In this document: positions 55,020 to 64,000 of the stretch, piece after piece
Position numbering within the stretch: position 1 is the stretch's first letter
How the letters are laid out: each line of letters opens with the position of its first letter
DNA from: Moraxella sp. VT-16-12
GTDB lineage: Bacteria; Pseudomonadota; Gammaproteobacteria; Pseudomonadales; Moraxellaceae
Length of the DNA stretch: 64,000 nt
Reading direction: 5' to 3'
Assembly: GCF_002224245.2 (NCBI RefSeq)
Contig: NZ_NKHK02000001.1
Span: forward strand, 1 to 64,000
Position numbers and translations under genes: made by a program
Notes under the pieces: model-generated
Told to the model about the DNA's origin: nothing
Seen by the model: only the letters and a program-made list of their open reading frames with translations
Databases searched by the model: none

Positions 55020-56564
55020 ATGTCAGACCTATCCAAACACCGCCAAGCCCTATTTTGTAATGACCCTGCGTCCATCGCTGACTATGAACGCGCGATGACC
55101 GATGCTGTCAGAGCAGTCAAAGCATGGCTGCAAAACGATAAAATGTACACTGGTGGCAGTATTAGCGAGCTACGTTCACAGATTACCTTTGCACCTGCCA
55201 AAGATGGCTTGGGCGTGGATAAGGCGTTGGAGCGATTGGTGGAGTTGTTTTTAAATAAAAGTTTAAAAGTCCATCACCCACATTCGCTGGCTCATCTGCA
55301 TTGCCCAACGATGGTAACATCGCAAATCGCCGAAGTGCTGATTAACGCCACCAACCAATCTATGGACTCATGGGACCAGTCGCCAGCGGGCTCACTCATG
55401 GAAGTTCAGCTCATTGATTGGTTACGTCAAAAGGTCGGTTATGGTAGTGGTCAGGCTGGCGTGTTCACATCAGGGGGCACGCAGTCCAATCTGATGGGCG
55501 TGCTACTGGCTCGTGATTGGTGCGTTGCCAAAAATTATACAGACAAAGATGGCAAGCCGTGGTCAGTGCAACGTGATGGCATTCCTAGCGATGCCATGCA
55601 AAAGGTGAAGGTCATTTGTTCAGAAAATGCTCATTTTAGCGTGCAAAAAAATATGGCAATGATGGGTATGGGTTTTCAATCCGTGGTTACTGTGCCTGTT
55701 AATGACAATGCCCAAATGGATACCGCAGCACTTGAAAGCATCATGACTGATTTACAAAATCAGGGTAATCTTGTGGCGTGCGTGGTGGCGACTGCTGGTA
55801 CGACAGATGCAGGGGCGATTGATGACATCAAAACCATTCGCAAACTCTGTGATAGATTTGGGGCGTGGCTGCACGTGGATGCTGCGTGGGGTGGGGCTTT
55901 GCTGTTGTCCAATGAGTATCGTGATATGCTTGATGGTATTGAACTGACCGACTCAGTAACGCTTGATTTTCATAAGCATTATTTTCAAAGCATCTCGTGT
56001 GGGGCGTTTTTGTTAAAAGACGAAGCCAATTATCGCTTTATGCACTATGAAGCCGAATACCTAAATTCTGCCTATGATGAAGAGCATGGCGTGCCAAATC
56101 TGGTGTCTAAATCACTGCAAACCACTCGCCGTTTTGACGCCTTAAAGCTGTGGTTTACGGTAGAGGCGTTGGGTGAAGAGCTCTATGGCTCCATGATTGA
56201 CCATGGTGTCAAACTCACCCGTGAAGTGGCGGAGTATATTCGTGCCACTGATGGCTTGGAGCTACTGGTTGAGCCGCAGTTTGCGTCTGTGCTGTTTCGT
56301 GTCGTGCCAAAAGATTATCCTGCTGAGTTTATAGACAGCCTAAATCAAAACGTTGCTGATGAACTGTTTGCTCGTGGGGAAGCTAATATCGGCGTAACCC
56401 GCGTCATTGATAGCAAGCAAAATGTACAGTCATTAAAAATGACCACATTAAGCCCCATCGCTACGTTGGATAATGTCAAGGCTTTATTGGGTCAAGTACT
56501 GACCGAAGCAGACAGAATTGGTGATGATATCAAAAATGGCACTTACACACCGCCGATTGATTGA
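55020..56564 (+). CDS. ddc: L-2,4-diaminobutyrate decarboxylase
   Basis: A 514-residue group II PLP decarboxylase that converts diaminobutyrate to 1,3-diaminopropane. [54 protein letters not shown] and LDFHKHYFQ (PLP Lys) are in place; the length is normal. The start is MSDLSKHRQ at 55020; an ATG at 55005 is also in frame. It works with Dat. Diaminopropane is a characteristic polyamine of Acinetobacter and Moraxella relatives. Confidence 0.95.
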   Translation: MSDLSKHRQALFCNDPASIADYERAMTDAVRAVKAWLQNDKMYTGGSISELRSQITFAPAKDGLGVDKALERLVELFLNKSLKVHHPHSLAHLHCPTMVTSQIAEVLINATNQSMDSWDQSPAGSLMEVQLIDWLRQKVGYGSGQAGVFTSGGTQSNLMGVLLARDWCVAKNYTDKDGKPWSVQRDGIPSDAMQKVKVICSENAHFSVQKNMAMMGMGFQSVVTVPVNDNAQMDTAALESIMTDLQNQGNLVACVVATAGTTDAGAIDDIKTIRKLCDRFGAWLHVDAAWGGALLLSNEYRDMLDGIELTDSVTLDFHKHYFQSISCGAFLLKDEANYRFMHYEAEYLNSAYDEEHGVPNLVSKSLQTTRRFDALKLWFTVEALGEELYGSMIDHGVKLTREVAEYIRATDGLELLVEPQFASVLFRVVPKDYPAEFIDSLNQNVADELFARGEANIGVTRVIDSKQNVQSLKMTTLSPIATLDNVKALLGQVLTEADRIGDDIKNGTYTPPID

Positions 56565-56695
56565 TGGCTGATTTTTTTAAGCACCGCAACGGTCTCGGTG
56601 GCGGTGTTTTTATTGGAAATACAAAAGGTTGGGGTGAGTTCTTCTTGTATTTTTACAAAAATTTGTTACAATAAAAATTTTGATGGAGAATCATC

Positions 56696-56896
56696 ATGGC
56701 CTTAAACTGGCATGACACCCTAGATATTGCCATTGCATTGTCTGAAAAGCACCCTGATGTGGACGTGCAATACATTCGTTTTACGGATTTGCACCGCCAT
56801 GTCTGTGAGCTTGATGGCTTTGTGGGTGAGCCTGATAAGTCCAATGAAGCGATTTTGGAAGCCATTCAGATGGCATGGCTTGATGAGTTGGATTGA
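56696..56896 (+). CDS. iscX: Fe-S assembly protein IscX
   Basis: A 66-residue acidic protein. LNWHDTLDIAIALSEKHPDV, RFTDLHRHVCEL and SNEAILEAIQMAWLDE match IscX/YfhJ throughout. It binds IscS and frataxin and regulates Fe-S cluster building. It lies apart from any isc operon here. A TGGAGAATCATC site precedes the ATG. Confidence 0.93.
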   Translation: MALNWHDTLDIAIALSEKHPDVDVQYIRFTDLHRHVCELDGFVGEPDKSNEAILEAIQMAWLDELD

Positions 56897-56921
56897 TGGT
56901 TTGACCACCAATCCAAAACCT

Positions 56922-58100
56922 TCAAATGACAAGCTGCGTTAAGATGTTTTCATAAATCAATGTCAATTTTTCCAAATCATCAACCGCCACTTTCTCATCA
57001 ATCTGATGGATGGTGTCATTGAGCACACCAAGTTCTACCACTTGGGCATTCATGATGGGGGCGATAAAACGTCCGTCCGATGTGCCCCCTGATGTGGATA
57101 GCTGAGTATCTGTGCCTGTGATGTCTTTGATGGCACTGACCACCGCATTTACAAACTCACCTTTGGGGGTCAAAAACGGCTCGCCAGATAAGCTCCATTC
57201 AATCTCATAATCAGCTTTACTGTCTTTGAGATGTTTGTCCAAGATGGCGTGCGTTTTTGCTTTTAATGTTTCGGCACTGCTTTGGGTACAAAAGCGAAAA
57301 TTAAATAACACATCCACGCTGTTGGGTATGACATTGGTTGCTCCTGTGCCAGCGTTGATGTTTGAGATTTGCAGACTGGTCGCAGGAAAATATTCGTTGC
57401 CATTATCCCATGTGGTATTGATGAGTTCCAACAGTGCAGGAGCAAGGTGATGTATGGGATTGACAGCCAGATGTGGGTAGGCAATATGCCCTTGTTTGCC
57501 CGTAATGGTCAGTCGTCCGCCCAATGAGCCACGTCGCCCATTTTTAATCACATCACCAAGCGTGGCACTGCTAGATGGTTCACCCACCAGGCAATAATCC
57601 ATACGCTCGCCACGCTTGGCAAGAGCTAGGGCGACTTTGTGTGTGCCATTGATTGCCACGCCTTCTTCATCTGCGGTGATAAGCAGAGAAATGTCGCCAC
57701 GATGATTGGGGTGTTTGGCGATAAATGTTTGACACGCCACAGCAAACGAAGCAATGGCAGTTTTCATGTCGGATGCACCACGCCCCCACAGATAGCCATC
57801 TGCCACAGTCGCCCCAAAAGGGGGATAACGCCAAAGTTTTTCATCACCCACAGGCACAACATCGGTATGCCCAAGAAAACACAAATGGGGAGCGTTGGGG
57901 TCTGTCCCCCTTTTTTTGGCATATAGGTTTTTGACTTGGGCATTTTTGCCGTCATCATTAGGGTCGCCAAAATACATAAATTCGCAGTCAAAACCCAATT
58001 TGCCCAAAAAATCTGCCAAAATATTTTGACAATCATGGTCATTTGGCGTGATTGATGGTTGTTTGAGTAGGTCTATGGATAAAGATAGGGTGGGAGTCAT
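56922..58100 (-). CDS. dapE: Succinyl-diaminopimelate desuccinylase
   Basis: A 392-residue di-zinc M20 peptidase-fold enzyme of lysine/peptidoglycan synthesis. [20 protein letters not shown] and [19 protein letters not shown] hold the metal-binding His and Asp, and [18 protein letters not shown] the catalytic Glu-Glu. [14 protein letters not shown] is near the C-terminus. AGGAAGACCC precedes the ATG. It is convergent with iscX, and hom lies upstream on the same strand. Confidence 0.96.
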   Translation of the reverse strand: MTPTLSLSIDLLKQPSITPNDHDCQNILADFLGKLGFDCEFMYFGDPNDDGKNAQVKNLYAKKRGTDPNAPHLCFLGHTDVVPVGDEKLWRYPPFGATVADGYLWGRGASDMKTAIASFAVACQTFIAKHPNHRGDISLLITADEEGVAINGTHKVALALAKRGERMDYCLVGEPSSSATLGDVIKNGRRGSLGGRLTITGKQGHIAYPHLAVNPIHHLAPALLELINTTWDNGNEYFPATSLQISNINAGTGATNVIPNSVDVLFNFRFCTQSSAETLKAKTHAILDKHLKDSKADYEIEWSLSGEPFLTPKGEFVNAVVSAIKDITGTDTQLSTSGGTSDGRFIAPIMNAQVVELGVLNDTIHQIDEKVAVDDLEKLTLIYENILTQLVI

Positions 58101-58116
58101 GGGTCTTCCTATTTAA

Positions 58117-58638
58117 TCATATGGTGATAAAATTCATATATTGTCCATCATAAAATAAAAAATCGTCTTTATTGATGCCATTAACGTCAATGTCTCTATA
58201 TGTTTCAGGCAAATCATGAATGATGCTCCAATCATTGACATAACTGTCCAAATGGTAGACTTGATTGATGATATTTTTGATGATTTGAAAGACAAATTTG
58301 GTGTTTAATACAGTTTCGTCTTTTGAGTGTTCATCATAATCATCAACCAAAGCATTGGGGTTGATGGATAAATCCTGCGTTAAGGATTGCTCATCAAAAA
58401 TACGTCAATGACAACTGCAATTTTGGGGTGCATCAGTGGCAATGCGATAATGTTGCGTGTATTTTAAATGAGTATTATTTGCTGTCTTTTCAAAATATAT
58501 CCTAAGCGTGTTAAAGACAGATAAATCATCAGGATAATCGGTGCTTAATTGGACTTCATGGCACATCATTGGCTCTTTGGTGGGGTGATAAAAACCAAAA
58601 ATCGGACACTTGCCCGATTTTTGTTGTGTTTTTGTCAT
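58117..58638 (-). pseudogene. Hypothetical protein interrupted by an in-frame TGA
   Basis: The frame opens at an ATG overlapping the hom stop (ATGA) and reads MTKTQQKSGKCPIFGFYHPT ... PQNCSCH, then TGA at 58405-58407. The same frame continues open with RIFDEQSLTQDLSINPNALV ... WSIIHDLPETYRDIDVNGIN to 58117, together 173 residues. Family not recognised. Either a nonsense mutation split one gene, or the first 77 residues form a short protein and the rest is relic. It is translationally coupled to hom. Confidence 0.6.
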
Positions 58639-59957
58639 TCGTCCAGACTTTCTAGGCGAATGCGAACCACAGGTTCTACCACCGCAGATAGGGCTTCTAT
58701 CTCTTTGATGGCTTGATTCATCTGCTGTTCTAGCACAGGCAAAGTTAGGATAATCACAGGCACCAACCCTGATTTGTGGGCGTCTCGCTGCATGATGGCA
58801 TCAATGTTAATGCCGTTATCACTAAGAATGCGAGTGGTGTCTGCCAATACGCCAAGCTCATCTTTGACTGTCAAACGCAAATAGTAGCCACAAGTCATCT
58901 CATCGCTGGACAGTACGCGAGTATCAGACAGTTGCTCTGGGATAAACGCCAAATGTGGCACATCTGCTAGGGTGTCGCTGTCATCGTCATCAGGCGTGGC
59001 TTCAATGACATAAATCAAGTCCATCACGTCCGCCATCACTGCCGATGCTGTCGCACCTGCCCCTGCACCATCGCCGTAGTAGAGTGATTGACCAAGGGGG
59101 TGAGCATCTACCATGACGGCGTTTTTTACGCCATTGACGTTGGCAAGTAGGGTGCTGTTGGGAATGAGCGTGGGGTGGACACGCAGCTCAAAGCCATGTT
59201 CACGGCGAAACGCAAAACCTAAGTGCTTGATGGTGTAGCCAAGCTCTTTGGCATAGACCACATCTTGTAAGCTAATTTTGGTGATGCCTTCACAATACAC
59301 TTTATCAAACTGTAAAGGAATGCCAAAGGCGATGGACGCAAGCAAAGACAGTTTGTGAGCAGCGTCAATGCCTTCCACGTCAAAGGTTGGGTCAGCTTCG
59401 GCATAACCTAGCTCTTGGGCTTCGGCAAGCACATCGCTAAATTTGCGATTTTTTGACTGCATTTCTGACAAAATAAAATTGCCCGTACCATTGATGATGC
59501 CTGCCACCCAGTCAATTTTGTTGGCAGCAAGAGCTTCACGAATGATTTTGATGATGGGAATGCCACCTGCCACCGCCGCTTCATAACGCACCTGTACGCC
59601 GTGCTGTTCAGCTAGGGCAAAAATCTCATTACCATGTTTGGCAAGCAGAGCTTTGTTGGCGGTAACCACGTGTTTGCCGTGTTTGATGGCGTGAGTGATG
59701 ACATCTTTGGCGGTGTCTGTGCCACCAATGACTTCAATGACAATATCCACATCAGGAGCAGACGCAATGGCAAGCAGGTCATCGCTTTGTTTGATGGTAG
59801 GATCAATGTCGGTGCGATGGCGACGTGTGCCAACATGGGTGATATTGAGATGATAGCCTGTGCGGCGGGTGAGTTCTTGGACGTTGTCTTTTAAAAGATG
59901 AACCACGCCTGTGCCAACAGTGCCTAGCCCAAGAACAGCAAGATTGATAGTTTTCAT
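58635..59957 (-). CDS. hom: Homoserine dehydrogenase
   Basis: A 440-residue NAD(P)-dependent enzyme reducing aspartate semialdehyde to homoserine (threonine/methionine route). N-terminal Rossmann INLAVLGLGTVGTGVVHLLK, then VVTANKALLAKHG, GIINGTGNFILSEM and an ACT domain at the C-terminus (YYLRLTVKDELGVLADTTRI) for feedback control. With dat and dapE nearby, three users of aspartate-family intermediates lie within 8 kb. Its stop overlaps the next gene. Confidence 0.97.
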   Translation of the reverse strand: MKTINLAVLGLGTVGTGVVHLLKDNVQELTRRTGYHLNITHVGTRRHRTDIDPTIKQSDDLLAIASAPDVDIVIEVIGGTDTAKDVITHAIKHGKHVVTANKALLAKHGNEIFALAEQHGVQVRYEAAVAGGIPIIKIIREALAANKIDWVAGIINGTGNFILSEMQSKNRKFSDVLAEAQELGYAEADPTFDVEGIDAAHKLSLLASIAFGIPLQFDKVYCEGITKISLQDVVYAKELGYTIKHLGFAFRREHGFELRVHPTLIPNSTLLANVNGVKNAVMVDAHPLGQSLYYGDGAGAGATASAVMADVMDLIYVIEATPDDDDSDTLADVPHLAFIPEQLSDTRVLSSDEMTCGYYLRLTVKDELGVLADTTRILSDNGINIDAIMQRDAHKSGLVPVIILTLPVLEQQMNQAIKEIEALSAVVEPVVRIRLESLDE

Positions 59958-60062
59958 GATGATATTCTGATGATAAAAGCGACTAAATTTAAAAAAATGG
60001 GTTGTCTAACTTACCACAAACCACCATCTTTCGCTAGTGGTCTTTTAAATTTTTTTGTAAAA

Positions 60063-60087
60063 ATATCCCTAAAAATTATAGGGATAT
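60063..60087 (-). terminator. Terminator of dsbC
   Basis: ATATCCCTA and TAGGGATAT stem with a short loop, followed on the minus strand by TTTTTAC. Confidence 0.75.
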
Positions 60088-60107
60088 GATTGTCATGCAT
60101 AAAAGCC

Positions 60108-60926
60108 TTAGTTTTTATTGGCAATGGCAGATTTGATAAGCTCATTTGATGGCAAATATCCGCCAAGTTGCACGCCGTTTTCAGCAAAAATGGCAGGCGT
60201 GCCTGTAACACCCAAGCTATACCCTAAGGCAACATGAGTTTTGACAGGGTTATCGCAAGCAGGAGCATTAATGCTCTCGCCTTTTTTGGCACGAGTTAAG
60301 GCATCTTTGCGGTCAGGGCTACACCAGATGGCTTCTGCCAGTGGCAGGGGTTTGTCGCCACGAGGCCACGCCAGATAACGAACTTCTATGCCGCCTGCAT
60401 TGATGTCGCTGATTTCTTCATGCAGTTTTTGACAGTAGCCACAAGTGGGGTCAGTAAAGGCATAGATGACAGCTTTGGTTTCGCCTTTGGCAGGAAAAAT
60501 TATCATTTGTGAGTCATCTACGTTGGTTAGGGCGGTTTTGGCGGCGGTGGAGCGGATTTTTACGGCAATGTCCACAGGACGCTCACCACCTAACTCTACA
60601 ATTGTGCCATCAATAATATAACTGCCAGTTTTGTCCACAAAAACAGGAGACGCACCATCAATTGTTGCCCAGTACATTTGTGGCATTTGGGTAGGAACAA
60701 CAGACGTAACATGAACATCAATGCCTGATTTGTTTAGGTTGTCTTGCAAGGCTTTGGCGATGTCGGGCTGATGATTGGGGTCGCTGTTTTGGGCGGGTGT
60801 ATTAGAAAGCGTGCTTTGTGTTGTGGTACTCTTGGTTTTGTCAGTTTGGGGGGTGTTTTCGTTTTGCTGACAGCCAAGCAAAGCGGATAATGTGGCAATA
60901 GATAGAGCGATTTTGATGAATTTCAT
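60108..60926 (-). CDS. dsbC: Thiol:disulfide isomerase DsbC, lipoprotein form
   Basis: A 272-residue periplasmic isomerase. Lipoprotein signal MKFIKIALSIATLSALLGC, then a Ser/Thr/Gln-rich linker, an N-terminal dimerisation domain and a thioredoxin-like domain with the active site TDPTCGYCQKLHEEI and cis-Pro loop GVTGTPAIF. The second Cys pair (IWCSPD, PACDNP) is conserved. The lipid anchor is a difference from E. coli DsbC. The ATG at 60926 is chosen for the signal peptide. Confidence 0.93.
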   Translation of the reverse strand: MKFIKIALSIATLSALLGCQQNENTPQTDKTKSTTTQSTLSNTPAQNSDPNHQPDIAKALQDNLNKSGIDVHVTSVVPTQMPQMYWATIDGASPVFVDKTGSYIIDGTIVELGGERPVDIAVKIRSTAAKTALTNVDDSQMIIFPAKGETKAVIYAFTDPTCGYCQKLHEEISDINAGGIEVRYLAWPRGDKPLPLAEAIWCSPDRKDALTRAKKGESINAPACDNPVKTHVALGYSLGVTGTPAIFAENGVQLGGYLPSNELIKSAIANKN

Positions 60927-61288
60927 GGTGATATTTGTGTGATAAAATGGGTCATTATAGCATATTTTTGATGTCATCAAACAAAAAACAAAATATCCAC
61001 CATCAAAGGTAAAGTAGCACAAAGCACGCAGAAAAAGACCATGTCAAAAAACAAAGCCCCCTATTTTTACTAAGTCAAAGTCAAAAATCATGTCTTAATC
61101 GCACCAATTTTTTTAAAATTGGTAAAAATTAAGTATAAAAATAGGGCGAATAACAAGAGCAAGCGAATGTTCAATTCGGTTATGCATGTGTGCGATACAC
61201 TATCTAATTAACGCTTTGTGCTACTTTGGGTTGGGTCATCAGATGATTATAGGTCAATCATCTTATGCCCATAATGATTTTAACAAAT
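60927..61288. other. Intergenic region holding a 217-bp inverted-repeat element
   Basis: About 360 bases without a supported gene. Most of it is the element at 61011-61227; the rest holds the dsbC promoter side and the 3' flank of the coiled-coil gene. Confidence 0.6.
61011..61227. mobile_element. MITE-like element with 15-bp perfect terminal inverted repeats
   Basis: AAAGTAGCACAAAGC (61011-61025) and its exact reverse complement GCTTTGTGCTACTTT (61213-61227) bound 217 bp. Inside is a nested pair, CCCTATTTTTA (61059) / TAAAAATAGGG (61135), and a smaller hairpin ACCAATTTT/AAAATTGGT (61103-61123). No transposase frame. No clear target-site duplication is visible, so a non-autonomous transposon is likely but unproven. 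Confidence 0.6.
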
Positions 61289-62179
61289 TTATTCACCACT
61301 TGGCAATGTGTGCGTGGCTAATAATTCTTGAATGATTTCTTTAAATTCATTTGGCACAATGATTTTAAAATTGGCGATGTCATTTTTGATGGATACCAAA
61401 TGCTCAGTTTGGGCTTTTACTTTTTCATTTAAAAGAGCATTTCGCTCATTTTGTAGGCGGTTAAATTCATCTTCATAACGCACTTTGGCTTGGTTTTCAA
61501 ATTCACGAAACTTCGCCTTGTATAGATTAACAGTATTTTCATGTTCTCTATGCTCAGCCAGCAAATAGCTTTGTAAAGATTGTAATTCATCTAATTCATA
61601 TAGTGGCGTGTGATGGATTTTAAATACCTGCTCACCCACCTGTTTAAAGCTGATTTTTTCTTTTTTGGTTAGACTGGTGCGAATTTTATCAAAATTATGA
61701 ATAAATTTACCAATGTGTGAAGCACGAGCTTCGGCAGTTTTATAGCTAATGACATCAGACAAAGGTAATGTTAATAAAAAATCATCAATACTAACGTCTT
61801 TTATTTGTGCCAAATATTCCATATCAATATTTGGTAAAATCAAGTCTTGCTCATATCTGATTTGGCTGATTTTATCATTGATGATGGCAAGTCTTTTATC
61901 TTTTTCTTTAATGGCGGTGCGAAAAAATGCAGAAATGGCATATAATTTACCAATTTTTTCTAATTTGACATCAATATCATGCACTTTTTTAAAATTATCA
62001 AGAGCTTCACCATCTAAGCTGGATGTGTGAGTTTCAAGACTGGCTATTTCGTCTTGAATGGGTTTTAATGTCTCTTTGATGCGTTCGCAAATATAATTTG
62101 CTTGTGATGATGTCAAACCTGACACATTAAAATAAGGATTTTTGGTTAAAAGTTTGGTTGTTAATTCTTGATAAATCAT
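61289..62179 (-). CDS. Coiled-coil protein of unknown function
   Basis: A 296-residue, mostly helical, charged protein with no signal or membrane segment. Heptad-like stretches lie about residues 28-115 (PIQDEIASLETHTSSLDGEA, KEKDKRLAIINDKISQIRYE) and 205-275 (ENTVNLYKAKFREFENQAKV, FNRLQNERNALLNEKVKAQT). No catalytic motif is recognised. AAGGAATAGTA precedes the ATG. It is the third gene of a leftward cluster after an RNA ligase and a metallophosphoesterase (85 nt gap), so it may serve as their partner or scaffold. Confidence 0.7.
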   Translation of the reverse strand: MIYQELTTKLLTKNPYFNVSGLTSSQANYICERIKETLKPIQDEIASLETHTSSLDGEALDNFKKVHDIDVKLEKIGKLYAISAFFRTAIKEKDKRLAIINDKISQIRYEQDLILPNIDMEYLAQIKDVSIDDFLLTLPLSDVISYKTAEARASHIGKFIHNFDKIRTSLTKKEKISFKQVGEQVFKIHHTPLYELDELQSLQSYLLAEHREHENTVNLYKAKFREFENQAKVRYEDEFNRLQNERNALLNEKVKAQTEHLVSIKNDIANFKIIVPNEFKEIIQELLATHTLPSGE

Positions 62180-62264
62180 TACTATTCCTTAGGTAAAATT
62201 TTAAATAATGGCATTATCATAGCATTATTTCATCAATTTTTAAATACTTTGATAAACCATTTAA

Positions 62265-62930
62265 TTAAATTAAATGGTTTATTTTTAAAAGTTGATTATT
62301 AATGATGACAGCATTGGTATTAATGTCTGCATATAATTGAGTCTCATCACCATTATCAAAATGAGAGACATTAGGCAAATTTTTTAAAAAGCCATTAATG
62401 TCATCCATCGTCAAAAACCGCCCATGCAAATCAAAGCCCACATTTAAAATACGCCCTTGAACCTGTGCCACTCGGTCATGGATATGCCCATGCAGATGAT
62501 AATAGCCTTTGTGGCGGCCGTCCCATTCATGAATGGGATAATGAAATAAAATCAATGTTTGTTTATGCTCAGGCAGTTTTAATTTTAAATAATCTTGTAC
62601 CGATGATAATATGGGATTGCCATCGTTTTTAAGTTTATTTAAGAACTTTTCTTTATGTGTGGCGATTAAACTATCATGATTGCCCAGTATTAAATGATGC
62701 TGCCCATTTAATTGGCTCAATAGTTTTTCTATGTGTTTAAGATTATGACTAAATGACACATCACCCAAATTATAGACAATATCATCAGGGCTGATAGTAT
62801 TATTCCAAAGCTGAATAAGATATTTATCATGTTCATCAATATCATCGGTCTTTGGGCGAAATGTCGGACAAAATTTGATGATGTTTTTATGACTAAAATG
62901 CAAATCCGAGGTAAAAAATAGCTTGCTCAT
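62265..62930 (-). CDS. Metallophosphoesterase (calcineurin-like)
   Basis: A 221-residue phosphoesterase. All metal-binding blocks are visible: SDLHFSHKNII (DxH), YNLGDVSFS (GD), LILGNHDSL (GNHD), LFHYPIHEWDG and HLHGHIHDRV (GHxH). The small phage-like form is known to act on phosphomonoesters or 2',3'-cyclic phosphates. Its position 23 nt downstream of an RNA ligase suggests it heals RNA ends before ligation; that is inference. An AAGGCACC site precedes the ATG. Confidence 0.9.
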   Translation of the reverse strand: MSKLFFTSDLHFSHKNIIKFCPTFRPKTDDIDEHDKYLIQLWNNTISPDDIVYNLGDVSFSHNLKHIEKLLSQLNGQHHLILGNHDSLIATHKEKFLNKLKNDGNPILSSVQDYLKLKLPEHKQTLILFHYPIHEWDGRHKGYYHLHGHIHDRVAQVQGRILNVGFDLHGRFLTMDDINGFLKNLPNVSHFDNGDETQLYADINTNAVIINNQLLKINHLI

Positions 62931-62953
62931 ATTTGATGGTGCCTTAAATCAAT

Positions 62954-63985
62954 TTATAAGGTGCTTAAAAACACTTGAATAAACTGGATTTTATCAAGCT
63001 CTGACAGTTGATTAAATGTATCTTGATTGGCTTTGATATGCTCAATCAAAGGATAATATTCTTCATCAACATGACGTTTATCCAGTTTTTTGGTAATATT
63101 TTTATCATTGCTACGCCCCAAAAATTTAGAAATCAAATAAAAGGGAGATTTTAATTTAAATAATAACTCTTTGCTTTGGCTGTCAAAAACCATAAAGCCT
63201 TCGTGTTTGACTTCTTTTAATCGCTGTTTTAAATCACCAAAAGGGATATTTTTGATTTGCTGTGGGCGTTTTAATAAAATGCCACTTTGTTCATAAAAAT
63301 TTTTGGCAATGTCATCCAATCTGTCTTCATCAAACTGTCTGCCTGTCGCCACATCAATCACGCCAATCAAAGTTTCGCCAAAGTCTTCTTTGATGATATG
63401 AACGTCTTTTTCGTCAGTAATCTCAAACAAAAAGGTATGATTGGGATATGCTTTAAAAAGAGCTTCATATTTTTGACAATGAGCTTTATTCATTTTGGCA
63501 AAATCGCTGTCTAATGACCCTGTGGTGGAATATAACACCTGATGATTAAAACTGGCATGATAACTGGGGTGGGTTTTATCTAATGCCACATAAGTACACA
63601 CGCCCAAAAAACCATTGACTTTGACCACCGCATCAACACGCTGTGTATCATCAATGCTAATGGGGTATTTGCTGTTTTTGGCGATACGCTCACTATAATT
63701 AAAGGTTTTTTTAAAGGGGCGTACGATGATATGATGATGTTCATCAATGATTGTACCACGCATCTCTATGAGAGCGTCATCAAAACGGTTATCAAAAAAT
63801 ACCTGTCTTTTATATTTTAAAACAGACAACTGTGGATATAAGTTTGAGCGTTTGCTGGTAAAATTGCGTTTGCCATAGTTTAAATAATCGTCAGTAATAT
63901 GACTTTGACGATTTTTATCAAAGGCGATGGTTTGATTGTCAAACTGAGTTAATTTATCAATCTCTGATTTGATGTCATCACTCAT
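62954..63985 (-). CDS. RNA ligase, T4 Rnl1-like
   Basis: A 343-residue ATP-dependent nucleotidyltransferase. RGTIIDEHHHIIVRPFKKTF with FNYSE is the Rnl1-type preamble (RG...RPFxKFFN). Motif I is VVKVNGFLG (Lys122), motif IIIa LFEIT (186-190), motif IV HEGFMV (261-266) and motif V FKLKS (276-280). Such ligases seal 5'-phosphate and 3'-OH RNA ends; in phage T4 they repair tRNAs cut by host anticodon nucleases. First visible gene of the leftward cluster; its promoter may lie outside the window. Confidence 0.88.
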   Translation of the reverse strand: MSDDIKSEIDKLTQFDNQTIAFDKNRQSHITDDYLNYGKRNFTSKRSNLYPQLSVLKYKRQVFFDNRFDDALIEMRGTIIDEHHHIIVRPFKKTFNYSERIAKNSKYPISIDDTQRVDAVVKVNGFLGVCTYVALDKTHPSYHASFNHQVLYSTTGSLDSDFAKMNKAHCQKYEALFKAYPNHTFLFEITDEKDVHIIKEDFGETLIGVIDVATGRQFDEDRLDDIAKNFYEQSGILLKRPQQIKNIPFGDLKQRLKEVKHEGFMVFDSQSKELLFKLKSPFYLISKFLGRSNDKNITKKLDKRHVDEEYYPLIEHIKANQDTFNQLSELDKIQFIQVFLSTL

Positions 63986-64000
63986 CGGTTTTATGGGTGT

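Noticed and set aside
58405..58407. In-frame TGA read as a selenocysteine codon
   Set aside because: No SECIS-like hairpin is evident directly after it, the protein is not a known selenoprotein type, and no selenocysteine genes are in view; a nonsense change is simpler.
61020..61210. tRNA or known small RNA inside the inverted-repeat element
   Set aside because: No tRNA cloverleaf, CCA end or known RNA signature could be matched; only palindromes are visible.

Overview
The window looks like chromosomal DNA from a Moraxella-type gammaproteobacterium (Moraxellaceae). The backbone is moderately AT-rich. Its recA/recX, rpoH, dat/ddc (1,3-diaminopropane route), acnB, thiS, S21 and DUF423/DUF808 genes fit that family. 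This assignment comes from protein recognition and composition, not from a database search.

Layout. 1-8.9 kb: the 3' part of a giant type I-secreted adhesin, followed by its outer-membrane, ABC and membrane-fusion secretion genes. 8.9-18.1 kb: housekeeping genes, including a tiny Cys-rich oxidoreductase-like protein, M48 lipoprotein protease, BolA, TusA-like, RpoH with an acidic N-terminal extension, DUF423, ThiS, a HEAT protein followed by a second thiS 3' remnant, S21, DUF808, SulP and a YidB-like protein. 18.3-26.8 kb: a GC-richer island carrying many Neisseria-type DNA uptake sequences (GCCGTCTGAA), with gene fragments, a frameshifted acetyltransferase, a complete type I restriction system hsdM-hsdS-hsdR, and a divergent reductase/HxlR pair. 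26.9-33.3 kb: two small envelope genes and a pirin-isochorismatase-XapX-amidohydrolase-MFS cluster. 33.3-38.8 kb: an IS200/IS605-type tnpB element sitting in a broken nitronate monooxygenase gene, then a metal-handling island (DUF305, metallothionein-like, CueR, truncated ACR3, broken CDF, broken MerR) with Kingella-type uptake sequences (AGGCAGCCTGAA). 38.8-51.6 kb: backbone genes including pirin, DoxX, LysR, DUF4126, recX-recA, yaaA, a hydroxyisobutyryl-CoA hydrolase-like gene, catalase and acnB. 52-60 kb: aspartate-family metabolism (dat, ddc, dapE, hom) plus iscX, with a frameshifted PD-(D/E)XK nuclease gene lying between dat and ddc, then dsbC. 61-64 kb: a 217-bp inverted-repeat element, and a leftward three-gene cluster made of a coiled-coil protein, a metallophosphoesterase and a T4 Rnl1-like RNA ligase.

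The dominant theme is mosaicism by natural transformation. Two separate blocks carry two different dialects of the Neisseriaceae uptake signal, which points to at least two donors. Several genes in and around these blocks are broken by one-base changes in short homopolymers, a 28-bp tandem duplication, a nonsense codon or an IS element. Some of these could be reversible.

The best candidates for an undescribed system are the RNA ligase-phosphoesterase-coiled-coil cluster at the right end (possible RNA repair or defence) and the PD-(D/E)XK gene with its T7 tract. The most distinctive regulation is a pair of divergent MerR-type promoters with 19-bp spacers in the metal island and a long structured leader in front of dat.
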